Below are positions 43,492 to 52,803 of a stretch of 52,853 bases of DNA, in pieces. The notes under the pieces are model-generated. The model searched no databases. It was not told the origin of the DNA and saw only the letters and a list, made by a program, of their open reading frames with translations. Both the position numbers and the translations under genes were made by a program. Source of the DNA: Candidatus Arcticimaribacter sp. (GTDB lineage Bacteria > Bacteroidota > Bacteroidia > Flavobacteriales > Flavobacteriaceae). The stretch covers positions 1 to 52,853 of the forward strand of contig WTJN01000034.1 of the NCBI GenBank assembly GCA_011526265.1, in the 5' to 3' direction. Numbering within the stretch: the stretch's first letter is position 1; every line of letters begins with the position of its first letter.

Positions 43492-44557
43492 AGGATAACA
43501 ATGCTGCAGCCAAAAGGCCAAAGATCAACAAAGGTGACCAAGCCGCAACGGCCGGCGAAAAGTTGGATTTGGCGACCAAGACACCAAAAATTTTGTCGAA
43601 AAAAATGAAGATAAAACCAAGGGCAATCCCAAAAGCCAGATTCACCCCCATCCCCCCTCTCCGCTTAAACGAAGAAACGGCGACGGCAATAATGGTCAGA
43701 ATAAATGCAGAAATGGGCAGGCTGTACCGTTTGTGACGTACCAATAAGTGTTGGTTGATCAACACCGAACCGCTGCGTTTTTCGTCTTCAATAAATGCGT
43801 TAAGCGGGCCCATGGTGAGTGTTTCTGCTTTGTAGTTCAATGGCGCTAGATCTTGAATTTGAAAATCAAAAAGCGTGTCTTTGGAATTGACACTTTCCAT
43901 ACGCTCTTTGTCGCCTTCAATGATTCTTTTCTTCACATTGATCAATCGAAATACCGAGTCTTTCTCTACCCAACGGATGGATTGAGCCATGATTTTAAAG
44001 GTCAACGAATCACCCTCGAAATGTTCTAAGGTGAAGTCACTTCCGCGCAATCGACTGGGGTTATAACTCGATACAAAGACATATTCTTTCTCATTGATCT
44101 GTTTGAACAAATTGGACGTTTGCCGATCCACCACTTTTTTGTTGAGATATTTGTAGGTAAAGGCATTGAATCCTTCGCTGGCTGTGGGCACCACAAACAT
44201 GCCCGCCAAAAAAGAGAACCCGGCAATCAGACTTGCCGCAATGAGGTAGGGGCGTAAAAACCGATTGAATGAAATCCCCGAACTAAGGATGGCTATGACT
44301 TCAGTATTGTTGGCTAATTTTGAGGTAAACCAAATCACGGCCAAGAACAAGAAAATAGGAAAGAGCATATTCCCGAAATACCACATGAAATCTAAATAGT
44401 AGGCAACAATCTCTTCAAAAGGAACTTCGTTTTCCTTGAACTTGTCAATTTTTTCTGCAACATCGACCATGATCCCTATCGGGATAAACAGAAGTAGCAT
44501 TACTGAAAAAGTAATGAGATAGCGTTGAATGATGTAACGATCTATTTTCTTGAGCAT
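43478..44557 (-). CDS. lptG: LptF/LptG family LPS export permease
   Basis: IDRYIIQRYLITFSVMLLLFIPIGIMVDVAEKIDKF...; TM-domain/beta-jellyroll/TM layout; downstream of tgt. Confidence 0.88.
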   Translation of the reverse strand: MLKKIDRYIIQRYLITFSVMLLLFIPIGIMVDVAEKIDKFKENEVPFEEIVAYYLDFMWYFGNMLFPIFLFLAVIWFTSKLANNTEVIAILSSGISFNRFLRPYLIAASLIAGFSFLAGMFVVPTASEGFNAFTYKYLNKKVVDRQTSNLFKQINEKEYVFVSSYNPSRLRGSDFTLEHFEGDSLTFKIMAQSIRWVEKDSVFRLINVKKRIIEGDKERMESVNSKDTLFDFQIQDLAPLNYKAETLTMGPLNAFIEDEKRSGSVLINQHLLVRHKRYSLPISAFILTIIAVAVSSFKRRGGMGVNLAFGIALGFIFIFFDKIFGVLVAKSNFSPAVAAWSPLLIFGLLAAALLSYAKR

Positions 44558-44558
44558 T

Positions 44559-45689
44559 CTACAATCGTTTATTCATTTGCTGTACCATTTGATTTTTCCA
44601 CGAAGCAAATTCACCGCTAATGATTTTCTCGCGCGCTTTACGCACCAGGGCCATGTAGAAACCGAGGTTATGCAGCGTAGCAATTTGTTTACCCAACATT
44701 TCATTGACCGTAAAGAGGTGCCTTACGTAGGCTTTTGTGTATTGCGTATCGACAAAGGTATGGGCGTCTGGATCGAGGACTGAAAAATCATTTTCCCACT
44801 TTTTGTTTTTAATGTTAATGGACCCCTCCCAAGTGTAGAGCATCCCGTTGCGTGCATTGCGGGTGGGCAACACACAGTCAAACATATCCACGCCCAAGGC
44901 AATGTTTTCAAGTAAATTGATGGGGGTTCCCACGCCCATGAGATAACGCGGCTTATCGGCAGGTAAAATGCGGCAGACCACATCGGTCATGGCATACATT
45001 TCTTCGGCGGGCTCGCCTACAGAAAGACCACCGATCGCATTGCCGGCAGCCCCGCAGGAAGCAATATATTCCGCCGATTGTTCTCTTAAGTCCGTGTAAG
45101 TACTTCCTTGGACAATGGGGAACAAGGTTTGCTCATAGCCATACAGAAAGGGACTTTTCTTGTCTTGTTCAATGCAACGCTCCAGCCAACGGTGCGTCAT
45201 ATGCATCGAGCGTTTGGCATATTGATAATCGCAGGGATATGGAGTACATTCATCAAAAGCCATGATGATGTCTGCCCCGATTTGGCGCTGAATATCAATG
45301 ACGCGTTCAGGGGTGAAAATATGATAGGAACCATCGATGTGGGATTTAAATTTCACCCCTTCTTCCTTGATTTTTCGATTGGCCGACAGGGAGTAAACTT
45401 GATAACCTCCCGAATCGGTGAGTAGCGGACGATCCCAACCCATGAACCGATGCAATCCTCCTGCTTCCTGAAGAATAGTAGTTCCAGGACGGAGATAAAG
45501 GTGATAGGTGTTTCCCAGAATTATATCGGGATTCACGGCTTGTTTTAAGTCTTGCTGGTGCACCCCTTTGACGGTAGCAGCTGTACCCACCGGCATAAAA
45601 ATAGGGGTTTGTATTTCACCGTGCGCCGTGGTAATGGTCCCGGCACGGGCCTTGGATTTTGGGTCGTTATGTAGTAGTTGAAACTCCAT
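44559..45689 (-). CDS. tgt: tRNA-guanine transglycosylase
   Basis: TPIFMPVGTAATVKGV; GNTYHLYLRPG; LTDSGGYQVYSLS; DIIMAFDECTPYPCDYQYAKRSM; LMGVGTPINLLENIALGVDMFDCVLPTRNARNG. Confidence 0.97.
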   Translation of the reverse strand: MEFQLLHNDPKSKARAGTITTAHGEIQTPIFMPVGTAATVKGVHQQDLKQAVNPDIILGNTYHLYLRPGTTILQEAGGLHRFMGWDRPLLTDSGGYQVYSLSANRKIKEEGVKFKSHIDGSYHIFTPERVIDIQRQIGADIIMAFDECTPYPCDYQYAKRSMHMTHRWLERCIEQDKKSPFLYGYEQTLFPIVQGSTYTDLREQSAEYIASCGAAGNAIGGLSVGEPAEEMYAMTDVVCRILPADKPRYLMGVGTPINLLENIALGVDMFDCVLPTRNARNGMLYTWEGSINIKNKKWENDFSVLDPDAHTFVDTQYTKAYVRHLFTVNEMLGKQIATLHNLGFYMALVRKAREKIISGEFASWKNQMVQQMNKRL

Positions 45690-45883
45690 GCAGCAAACAA
45701 AGCGTAAAGATAATCAACTGACTTAGTGGATGCCGTTTTTTTCTCCTAAAAAAAGTAGATACAGATAGAAATGTTGCTTTAGGGCATCTTTAAAAAAAAT
45801 GTTTGTAAACAGTGAAAAAATCACCACTCAGCATCAATAAAATATCACCCGATCAATTACTTTTGCTTAGAACAAAATCACAA

Positions 45884-46729
45884 ATGAAAACAGACATTTC
45901 CCTCGACCAACTCGTCACACAAGTACGGAGAGACATTCTTCGCATGGTACACAAGGTAAATTCTGGCCATCCCGGGGGGTCCTTGGGCTGTGCCGAATTT
46001 TTTGTTTGCCTCTACAATGAAATCATGCAACTCAAAGAAGGATTTGATATGGACGGGCACGATGAAGACTTGTTCTTCTTATCCAACGGACATATTTCAC
46101 CCGTTTTTTATAGCGTACTTGCCCGTCGGGGTTATTTTCCTGTAGAAGAACTCAATACTTTCCGCCTGATCAACTCACGCCTTCAGGGGCACCCGACGAC
46201 CCACGAAGGACTTCCCGGCGTGCGCATTGCTTCAGGATCTTTGGGACAAGGACTCTCGGTGGCCATAGGTGCAGCACAAGCCAAAAAACTTAACAACGAT
46301 CCACATTTAATCTATGCGCTGATGGGTGATGGAGAGTTGCAAGAGGGGCAAAACTGGGAAGCCATTATGTATGCAGCCGCAAAAAACGTAGATAACTTAA
46401 TTGCTACGGTGGATCTCAACGGTAAACAAATCGACGGGAGCACAGACCAGGTTCTTCCCATGGGGAGCGTGGAAGAAAAATTCACTTCTTTTGGTTGGAA
46501 AGTCCTGACCATTGAGGACGGCAATCACATCCCCTCGATTTTGGAGACCTTAAACAACGCCAAAGCTATGACTGGAAATGGGCAGCCCATATGCATTTTG
46601 CTCAAAACAGAAATGGGGAATGGGGTTGACTTTATGATGCACACCCATGCTTGGCACGGGAAAGCACCTAATGACGAACAACTTGAAGCTGCTCTTGCAC
46701 AAAACCCTGAAACCCTGGGGGATTACTAA
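45884..46729 (+). CDS. Transketolase N-terminal subunit
   Basis: VNSGHPGGSLGCAEFFVCLY...GHPTTHEGLPGVRIASGSLGQGLSVAIGAA...ALMGDGELQEGQNWEA; start ATG 45884 preferred over GTG 45812. Confidence 0.93.
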   Translation: MKTDISLDQLVTQVRRDILRMVHKVNSGHPGGSLGCAEFFVCLYNEIMQLKEGFDMDGHDEDLFFLSNGHISPVFYSVLARRGYFPVEELNTFRLINSRLQGHPTTHEGLPGVRIASGSLGQGLSVAIGAAQAKKLNNDPHLIYALMGDGELQEGQNWEAIMYAAAKNVDNLIATVDLNGKQIDGSTDQVLPMGSVEEKFTSFGWKVLTIEDGNHIPSILETLNNAKAMTGNGQPICILLKTEMGNGVDFMMHTHAWHGKAPNDEQLEAALAQNPETLGDY

Positions 46730-46746
46730 TCAAAAAAAAGATTCTC

Positions 46747-47700
46747 ATGACAAAATATACCAACCAAGGATCACAAGACACGCGCTCAGGTTTTGGCGCA
46801 GGGCTCGCTGAACTAGGAAGAACCAATCCCAATGTAGTTGCATTATGTGCAGATTTGATTGGATCCCTAAAAATGGATGAATTCATCAAAGAGAACCCCG
46901 AGAGGTTTTTTCAGGTAGGGATTGCCGAAGCCAACATGATGGGGATCGCTGCTGGGCTTACCATCGGGGGAAGAATTCCATTTACAGGAACCTTTGCAAA
47001 CTTCTCCACTGGACGTGTTTATGACCAAATCAGGCAGTCTATCGCATACTCGGGGAAAAATGTAAAAATCTGCGCTTCCCATGCGGGAGTTACCCTAGGT
47101 GAAGATGGAGCGACCCACCAAATTTTGGAAGACATTGGACTGATGAAAATGCTTCCTGGAATGGTGGTCATTAACCCTTGTGACTACAATCAAACCAAAG
47201 CAGCTACAATAGCCATTGCTGATTACCAAGGGCCGGTATACTTGCGTTTTGGCCGACCTAAAGTAGCTAACTTTACTCCTGAAAACCAGTCGTTTGAAAT
47301 TGGTAAAGGAATCATGCTTCAGGAAGGGACTGACGTGACCATCGTGGCCACTGGGCATCTGGTTTGGGAGGCATTGGAAGCCGCTAAGATTTTACATGAA
47401 AAGGGAATCTCCGCGGAAGTCATTAACATTCATACCATCAAACCGTTGGACAAAGATATCATCCTCAAATCAGTGGCAAAAACCAAAGCCATTGTAACCG
47501 CTGAAGAACACAATTATCTTGGTGGTCTTGGAGAAAGCGTCGCACGTGTGTTGGCAGAAAACTCCCCTACCCCTCAAGCGTTTGTTGCGACAAAAGACAC
47601 CTTTGGCGAATCTGGAACACCAGCGCAATTGATGGAAAAATATGGACTGGATGCCAATGCGATTGTGCGATCGTCTCAAGAAGTCATTCAACGTAAATAA
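46747..47700 (+). CDS. Transketolase C-terminal subunit
   Basis: VVALCADLIGSLKMDEF...FQVGIAEANMMGIAAGLTIGGRIPFTGTFANFSTGRVYDQIRQSIAYSGKNVKICASHAGVTLGEDGATHQ. Confidence 0.94.
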   Translation: MTKYTNQGSQDTRSGFGAGLAELGRTNPNVVALCADLIGSLKMDEFIKENPERFFQVGIAEANMMGIAAGLTIGGRIPFTGTFANFSTGRVYDQIRQSIAYSGKNVKICASHAGVTLGEDGATHQILEDIGLMKMLPGMVVINPCDYNQTKAATIAIADYQGPVYLRFGRPKVANFTPENQSFEIGKGIMLQEGTDVTIVATGHLVWEALEAAKILHEKGISAEVINIHTIKPLDKDIILKSVAKTKAIVTAEEHNYLGGLGESVARVLAENSPTPQAFVATKDTFGESGTPAQLMEKYGLDANAIVRSSQEVIQRK

Positions 47701-47711
47701 AAACAATAGTT

Positions 47712-48338
47712 ATGCACTCCAAATTCACTCCTTTATTTCTCCTACTTTTCTGTTCTTATTCTTTGATTGCGCAGTTTGATTTTGGTATCAAAGGAGGACT
47801 TACTTATGACTCCATTGGTTCGCTCAAAAATGAATTGAGTACCCTTGCTGATCTGGAGGCCAAAGCGCAAACTGGCTTTCAATTTGGGGTTTATGGACAA
47901 GTCAATTTTTTCACTTTTTACCTACGACCCGAATTGCAATTTAATCAATCCAACAGTGCATTTGCCGACAATGGGACGCTGGCGTTGAGTAAACTTGAAA
48001 TGCCTGTACTGGTGGGGTATCGTTTTTTTCCTTTTTTAAGCTTTTTTGCTGGCCCTTCATTTCAATACATCTTGAATAGAAAATCCAATACGCTCAATCT
48101 AGGAGCCTTGGCCGAAAAGGCCACAGTGGGCTTACAAATAGGTACCCGATTTCAACTTGGACGGGTTGGTCTCGGCGTTCGCTTTGAAAGAGGTTTCACC
48201 GAAAATGAAATTGATCTTCTAGGCAACAACAGCATCGACATTGTTGGGCGGGTGGATACCAGACCCAAGCAATGGATCATTAGCGCTTCCTACGCCCTTA
48301 AAGCAAGAAATAAAAGAAATTCTAACAACGAAGATTAG
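47712..48338 (+). CDS. Outer-membrane beta-barrel protein (PorT-like)
   Basis: Signal peptide; FDFGIKGGLTYDSIG...GFQFGVYGQVNFFTFYLRPELQFNQ... alternating beta pattern. Confidence 0.75.
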   Translation: MHSKFTPLFLLLFCSYSLIAQFDFGIKGGLTYDSIGSLKNELSTLADLEAKAQTGFQFGVYGQVNFFTFYLRPELQFNQSNSAFADNGTLALSKLEMPVLVGYRFFPFLSFFAGPSFQYILNRKSNTLNLGALAEKATVGLQIGTRFQLGRVGLGVRFERGFTENEIDLLGNNSIDIVGRVDTRPKQWIISASYALKARNKRNSNNED

Positions 48339-49234
48339 TTGTTGTCAGGGTCGAGATAATTCGGGATGCCGTCGTTGTCGTCGTCATCTGGTTGTCCGTC
48401 TTCATCTACGTCATACTCTAGGCTTGTTAGCACACCGTCACCGTCATCATCTGGATCAAACATATTGGTAATTCCATTTCCATCGGTGTCATCATTATAA
48501 GGATTTCCGTCGCCATCAGGATCTTCATTGATGGAAAGGATGCCGTCCGCATCATGGTCGGTGATGTTGGTGGTGTATACTGCCACTTCAAAAATCAAAG
48601 GAGAATAAGCAGGGATACTGCCGCGAGCTTGATTGTAATATCCTAATCCAGAAGGCATGAAAAGTATGCCTTGCCCATAATTTTCAAAAGCAAAAGTACC
48701 GTTGTTTTCTACGGTATAACTCCCAGGTGCAAAATGCTGTAAACCATAGCGAAAACCGGGGATCACAGAGGCAAGATCGAACCAAATGGGAAACTCATTT
48801 TCGTCAAAAACAGTGCCGTCGAGTAATTTGCCTTTATAGGCCAAATAAACAGAATCAACAATAGTAGGCTTGTTTGGCACCCTATTCCCTTGCTGTGCCA
48901 CGAGATGATACAAACGATGCTGGACAATTTCACCTTCAGCATCAACAGGAACCTCAATGGATTGAACCAAGTCGATGAGAGGAGTTTTATTGGCGTCATC
49001 TCCTGCGAGAGTGTCTAAGACAATGGCACCCGAGTAGCGTTCCGCCCCCGAAAAATCTTCATAATTATAGGTGTGTGTCTGCAAATATTCTTGCAAAAGT
49101 GCATCATCTGTAATGACTTGCTCTGCATAGTCAACCAGTTCGACTTCATCAACTGAAGTGTCGTCAGGACCACAAGCGACAATGAATAATGTTGCTAGAA
49201 GTAGGGATTTCGAAAAAACGTGACGTAGTTTCAT
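48335..49234 (-). CDS. FKBP-type peptidyl-prolyl isomerase lipoprotein with C-terminal thrombospondin type 3-like Asp-rich repeats
   Basis: Lipobox LLATLFIVACGPDD; FKBP core YLAYKGKLLDGTVFDENE...VIPGFRYGLQHFAPGS...ILFMPSGLGYYNQARG; tail DHDADGILSINEDPDGDGNPYNDDTDGNGITNMFDPDDDGDGVLTSLEYDVDEDGQPDDDDNDGIPNYLDPDNN. Confidence 0.88.
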   Translation of the reverse strand: MKLRHVFSKSLLLATLFIVACGPDDTSVDEVELVDYAEQVITDDALLQEYLQTHTYNYEDFSGAERYSGAIVLDTLAGDDANKTPLIDLVQSIEVPVDAEGEIVQHRLYHLVAQQGNRVPNKPTIVDSVYLAYKGKLLDGTVFDENEFPIWFDLASVIPGFRYGLQHFAPGSYTVENNGTFAFENYGQGILFMPSGLGYYNQARGSIPAYSPLIFEVAVYTTNITDHDADGILSINEDPDGDGNPYNDDTDGNGITNMFDPDDDGDGVLTSLEYDVDEDGQPDDDDNDGIPNYLDPDNN

Positions 49235-49300
49235 TGAAAAAATTTGAGCGAAAATACAATTTTGATTTATTTTAGGACTGAACTTTAACGCTAATTTATC

Positions 49301-49687
49301 ATGAGAATTGACCAATTTCTTTGGTGTGTCCGTTATTTTAAATCCAGGAATATTGCCAGTAATGCTTGTAAGAAAGGGCAAATAAAAATCAATGGTCAGG
49401 TGGTCAAACCTTCTCGTGAGGTGCTGCGTCAAGACCAACTGGAAATTAGAAAAAATCAAATCATTTACCAGTGTACCGTTTTGGATATTCCAACATCGAG
49501 AGTAGGTGCAAAACTGGTCGCTATCTATTGCATGGATACAACGCCTAGAGAAGCCTTTGAAAATCAGGCGATACAGCAACTTTCGCAAGACTATTATCGT
49601 CAAAAAGGTGAAGGACGTCCAACAAAAAAAGATCGTCGAGAATTGGAGGAATACCTTGACGAAGAAAAAGAAAAAGTAGAAGACTAA
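49301..49687 (+). CDS. S4-domain RNA-binding protein (Hsp15/HslR-like)
   Basis: MRIDQFLWCVRYFKSRNIASNACKKGQIKINGQVVKPSREV. Confidence 0.9.
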   Translation: MRIDQFLWCVRYFKSRNIASNACKKGQIKINGQVVKPSREVLRQDQLEIRKNQIIYQCTVLDIPTSRVGAKLVAIYCMDTTPREAFENQAIQQLSQDYYRQKGEGRPTKKDRRELEEYLDEEKEKVED

Positions 49688-50169
49688 GCTTTATGTGATC
49701 GATAACGAAGGGTAGAATAGGCCACCCCAAAATCGTTATGGACAATATGAGACATTTTGATCGCTTTAAGCCCTATTTTAATCAAAGCTTGATGGTGAAT
49801 AGCATGGTCTAAACAATAGATCAACTCGCGTTCAATGGAAGTAGCGGTAGCATTGTTCTGCGCCTCTCTTGCGTGTAGAATCAATGGACGGTCGTTGGTA
49901 TGAAGGTCAAGTTTTTCAAGCAGTTGTTTGATTTTTAGCTGGGCATAAGCACACTGCTGTTCAATTTTTTTGTCGCGGGGGCGGGCGTCATAATCCACGA
50001 AACCTTCAGGAATTGCATTTAGTAAACAATCGTAAAACTCAAAAGCATGCCGCAAATGCTCCCCGATTGAAGATTGATTCAAAAGTTGGGTTTTATAACG
50101 GTATTGCTCTTCACTCAGGGCTTGACACATCAGTAACATGTCTTCCCAAAGTTGTTTATGAATTTGCAT
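49684..50169 (-). CDS. DinB family protein
   Basis: LNQSSIGEHLRHAFEFYDCLL...ELIYCLDHAIHHQALIKIGL: His metal-site pattern of the DinB/YfiT superfamily. Confidence 0.8.
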   Translation of the reverse strand: MQIHKQLWEDMLLMCQALSEEQYRYKTQLLNQSSIGEHLRHAFEFYDCLLNAIPEGFVDYDARPRDKKIEQQCAYAQLKIKQLLEKLDLHTNDRPLILHAREAQNNATATSIERELIYCLDHAIHHQALIKIGLKAIKMSHIVHNDFGVAYSTLRYRSHKA

Positions 50170-50174
50170 AACTA

Positions 50175-51182
50175 CTATCGGCGCGCGGCTTGGATTAATT
50201 CAATTAAAAAAGGAACCAATGGTTTCGGTTGGATTCCCAGTTGGAGGTTTTCACGGCTAATTTCATAAATAATTTTCATATGAGAAAAAATATCCTTGTA
50301 GGCCTGAAAAATGGAATAGCGGGGATCATAAATGTGTGTAGGCTCGGCATTTACACCATTAATTTCTATGATCTTAAAGGCTTTTCCTTGTGCCAATTCT
50401 TCCCACGATTGAAACTTAATGTCGAAACGGCCGAAATAAAAACCCGGAAGTTGATCGGCCCAATGGTTGATCGTCGTTGTCAAGGCAGTGGAAATTTGAT
50501 CCCGACCATCCATAAACTTCGTCCCTCGATTATGACTACCGATGGGTTCGACCAAAACTGTCTTATTGGGTTCTGATAGCCTGTTCCAGTCGGCAGCCCA
50601 TTCTTGTTTTAAAAAAACCAAGCGATGAGCCACCCGCAATTGCTGTGCCATCAATTGTCCCCATGTTTGCTTTCCGTCTCCTGTTACTTCGCAAAACGCT
50701 TTGGTTGTTATCGATAAAATTTTGCCCCGCGGCTGTGAGGGAAATTTGCAAAATAAAATACCTGTTTCTTGAGGGTAATCGCAATATGCTTGAAGTAAAT
50801 AACGGCCGTCGGGAACCGCTTGAAAACATTCATCCAGATGATTTCTTGAGCGCACAAAAATCACTCCTTTCCCCCTTTCACCAGAGTCTGGCTTTAAAAT
50901 CATTGGAAATTTTTTGAGAGTAATCGGAGGAAGTTCAAGAAGTTCTCCCCCTTGTTTTTCCAACAAATAAGTCTCAGGAATCCATTCTTTGGGGAGTTGA
51001 AAAAGATAACTGCTTTTGGGAACATTCACGGCTCCACCGTTATTCATCATGGGATTTGCCGTTGTGAAATAGGTAGTTCTTCTGGAAAAAAAGGCAAGTA
51101 GTCCCCAATAAAAATAAGTAGGAAAATAAAAGACCCAAAAGGGCCAAAACTCATAGCGCAACAAACGCATAAATCGCATCAT
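50175..51182 (-). CDS. ATP-grasp domain protein (D-Ala-D-Ala-ligase-like), N-terminal membrane segment
   Basis: FPMILKPDSGERGKGVIFVRS; GRFDIKFQSWEELAQGKAFKIIEINGVNAEPTHIYDP; start at ATG 51182 gives an ATGA overlap with the YHS gene. Confidence 0.8.
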   Translation of the reverse strand: MMRFMRLLRYEFWPFWVFYFPTYFYWGLLAFFSRRTTYFTTANPMMNNGGAVNVPKSSYLFQLPKEWIPETYLLEKQGGELLELPPITLKKFPMILKPDSGERGKGVIFVRSRNHLDECFQAVPDGRYLLQAYCDYPQETGILFCKFPSQPRGKILSITTKAFCEVTGDGKQTWGQLMAQQLRVAHRLVFLKQEWAADWNRLSEPNKTVLVEPIGSHNRGTKFMDGRDQISTALTTTINHWADQLPGFYFGRFDIKFQSWEELAQGKAFKIIEINGVNAEPTHIYDPRYSIFQAYKDIFSHMKIIYEISRENLQLGIQPKPLVPFLIELIQAARR

Positions 51183-51640
51183 TCTTTGGCCATTTTGTCC
51201 CATTGATTATCCGCTTGAACTTGAAAATTCTCTGGTTGCACCAACCACTTTTCCAAGGTATTTGTCCAGCGAGTTTGGTAAAAAAGATACAGCCTGTTTT
51301 CTTGAATCAAAAAAGCCTCGGGGTTGATCGATACTTTTTTTCCTTTGGACATCGCATAGGCACACCATCCACCGTATTGTGGAATAAAATGCTCGGGATT
51401 TGCGTCAAACTGTGCCTGGTTTTCCACCGAAGAAAAATGATAAAAAGCCCCCTTAAATTCTGATGTTAAGGTATTATTTCCCAAAACAGCTTTGTTTTCC
51501 TGAAAGTAACTGACGACATCATAGCCCTGTAACGCTACTCGCTGCTTATCAAGGTTGAATTGTTGCCCCCATAGATGAGCAGAAAAACAAAAGGAGAACA
51601 CCCAAAAAAAGACTGGATTTATCTTCACGAGGGTAAACAT
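51179..51640 (-). CDS. YHS-domain secreted protein
   Basis: Signal peptide; VALQGYDVVSYFQENKAVLG...FKGAFYHFSSVENQAQFDANPEHFIPQYGGWCAYAMSKGKKVSINPEAF. Confidence 0.88.
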   Translation of the reverse strand: MFTLVKINPVFFWVFSFCFSAHLWGQQFNLDKQRVALQGYDVVSYFQENKAVLGNNTLTSEFKGAFYHFSSVENQAQFDANPEHFIPQYGGWCAYAMSKGKKVSINPEAFLIQENRLYLFYQTRWTNTLEKWLVQPENFQVQADNQWDKMAKE

Positions 51641-51671
51641 AAAAAATCAATGCTTAAATGCCAATTCTTTC

Positions 51672-51679
51672 TACCTTTG
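51672..51679 (+). promoter_or_regulatory. Putative -7 element TACCTTTG upstream of the phosphoribosyltransferase gene
   Basis: Exact TAnnTTTG match; supports a start at 51691/51697 rather than 51658; no clear -33. Confidence 0.4.
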
Positions 51680-51696
51680 TTAATAACACTATGCCA

Positions 51697-52200
51697 ATGA
51701 ACACTCCATCGGAAAGGATTTTTGACGCAGAAAAAATTGAAAAATGCACGCTGCGTATGGCCTACCAAATTTATGAAGCAAATTTTGGGATAAAAAAGCT
51801 TTTCCTGATCGGTATTGCAGAGAATGGGCTAAAATTTGCCTTACAACTGAAAAAACAATTGGAAGCTGTGAGCCCATTGGAAGTTGAATTGCATGCGTTG
51901 AGCATAAATAAAAAAGACCCTCTTAATAAGGTAACTTTGAGCATTGCGAAAGAAGAAATTCAAAATCAATCGGTTGTTGTTATCGATGATGTCCTCAATA
52001 CGGGAAGTACGTTGATGTATGCCGTGAAACATCTTCTTGATGTGCGCATTAACCAATTGAACACGGCTGTTTTGGTAAACCGCAATCACAAAAGATATCC
52101 CATCAAAGCAGATTTTAAAGGGGTTTCACTTTCAACGTCCATCAACGAACATGTGGCGGTGGTTCTCGAAGGCGACAACGCAGGGATCTTTCTAAGCTAG
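51697..52200 (+). CDS. Phosphoribosyltransferase (PyrR-like)
   Basis: PRPP motif VVVIDDVLNTGSTLMYAVKHLL; track start 51658, ATG 51691/51697 more likely. Confidence 0.85.
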   Translation: MNTPSERIFDAEKIEKCTLRMAYQIYEANFGIKKLFLIGIAENGLKFALQLKKQLEAVSPLEVELHALSINKKDPLNKVTLSIAKEEIQNQSVVVIDDVLNTGSTLMYAVKHLLDVRINQLNTAVLVNRNHKRYPIKADFKGVSLSTSINEHVAVVLEGDNAGIFLS

Positions 52201-52710
52201 AATTTGATCGATGTCTTGCACGATTTCCTCCAGCGTTCTATCATCTACTTGAATCGTGGCTTTGGCTTTCTGATAAAAGGGTGCACGTTCAAACAAATGC
52301 TTGCCAACAAATTCTGAAAGTTGTGCTTCACTATCTAGATGAGAAATCATCGGCCGTTGCATTTTTTCATTCCAAAGGCGTTGCACCAGTGTTGGGATTT
52401 TCGCTTGTATATAACAACTGAAATGGGCAGAAGCAACAATGTCTTCCATGTTGGAAAAGTAACATGGGGTACCTCCACCAACAGCAATGACGGTGTTGGC
52501 GAAATTTTGAAGCACTTCAAGAAGTGCCTCTCGCTCAATTTTTCTAAAAAACAACTCCCCCTTGAGAGAAAATATGGAAGGGATATCACAACCTTGTTGC
52601 TGCACTATATAGTCGTCTAAGTCAATGAAATCCATTTTTTTATGCTGAGCCAAGGCACGTCCAACCGTCGATTTCCCACTTCCCATATACCCCACCAAGA
52701 GAATATTCAT
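52192..52710 (-). CDS. aroK: Shikimate kinase
   Basis: ILLVGYMGSGKSTVGRALAQHKKMDFIDLDDYIVQQQG...FRKIEREAL...AVGGGTPCY. Confidence 0.95.
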   Translation of the reverse strand: MNILLVGYMGSGKSTVGRALAQHKKMDFIDLDDYIVQQQGCDIPSIFSLKGELFFRKIEREALLEVLQNFANTVIAVGGGTPCYFSNMEDIVASAHFSCYIQAKIPTLVQRLWNEKMQRPMISHLDSEAQLSEFVGKHLFERAPFYQKAKATIQVDDRTLEEIVQDIDQILA

Positions 52711-52777
52711 TTTGCAAATAATTTTAATGAAGATTCAAATTTACAAATTAAGACAAGGGAATTTGAAGATTTGAATG

Positions 52778-52785
52778 TATATTTG
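52778..52785 (+). promoter_or_regulatory. Putative -7 element TATATTTG upstream of tRNA-Lys
   Basis: TAnnTTTG match 18 nt before the tRNA 5' end. Confidence 0.45.
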
Positions 52786-52803
52786 CCCCCTGAAAAATGT
52801 AAC

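Noticed and set aside
45884-47700. Transketolase split into two ORFs as a frameshift
   Set aside because: Separate N- and C-terminal transketolase subunit genes are a normal arrangement in many bacteria, and each ORF has proper ends.
48340-48545. DNA tandem repeat or CRISPR-like array
   Set aside because: The repetitive appearance comes from codons of the Asp/Gly-rich TSP3-like tail; no regular repeat-spacer structure.
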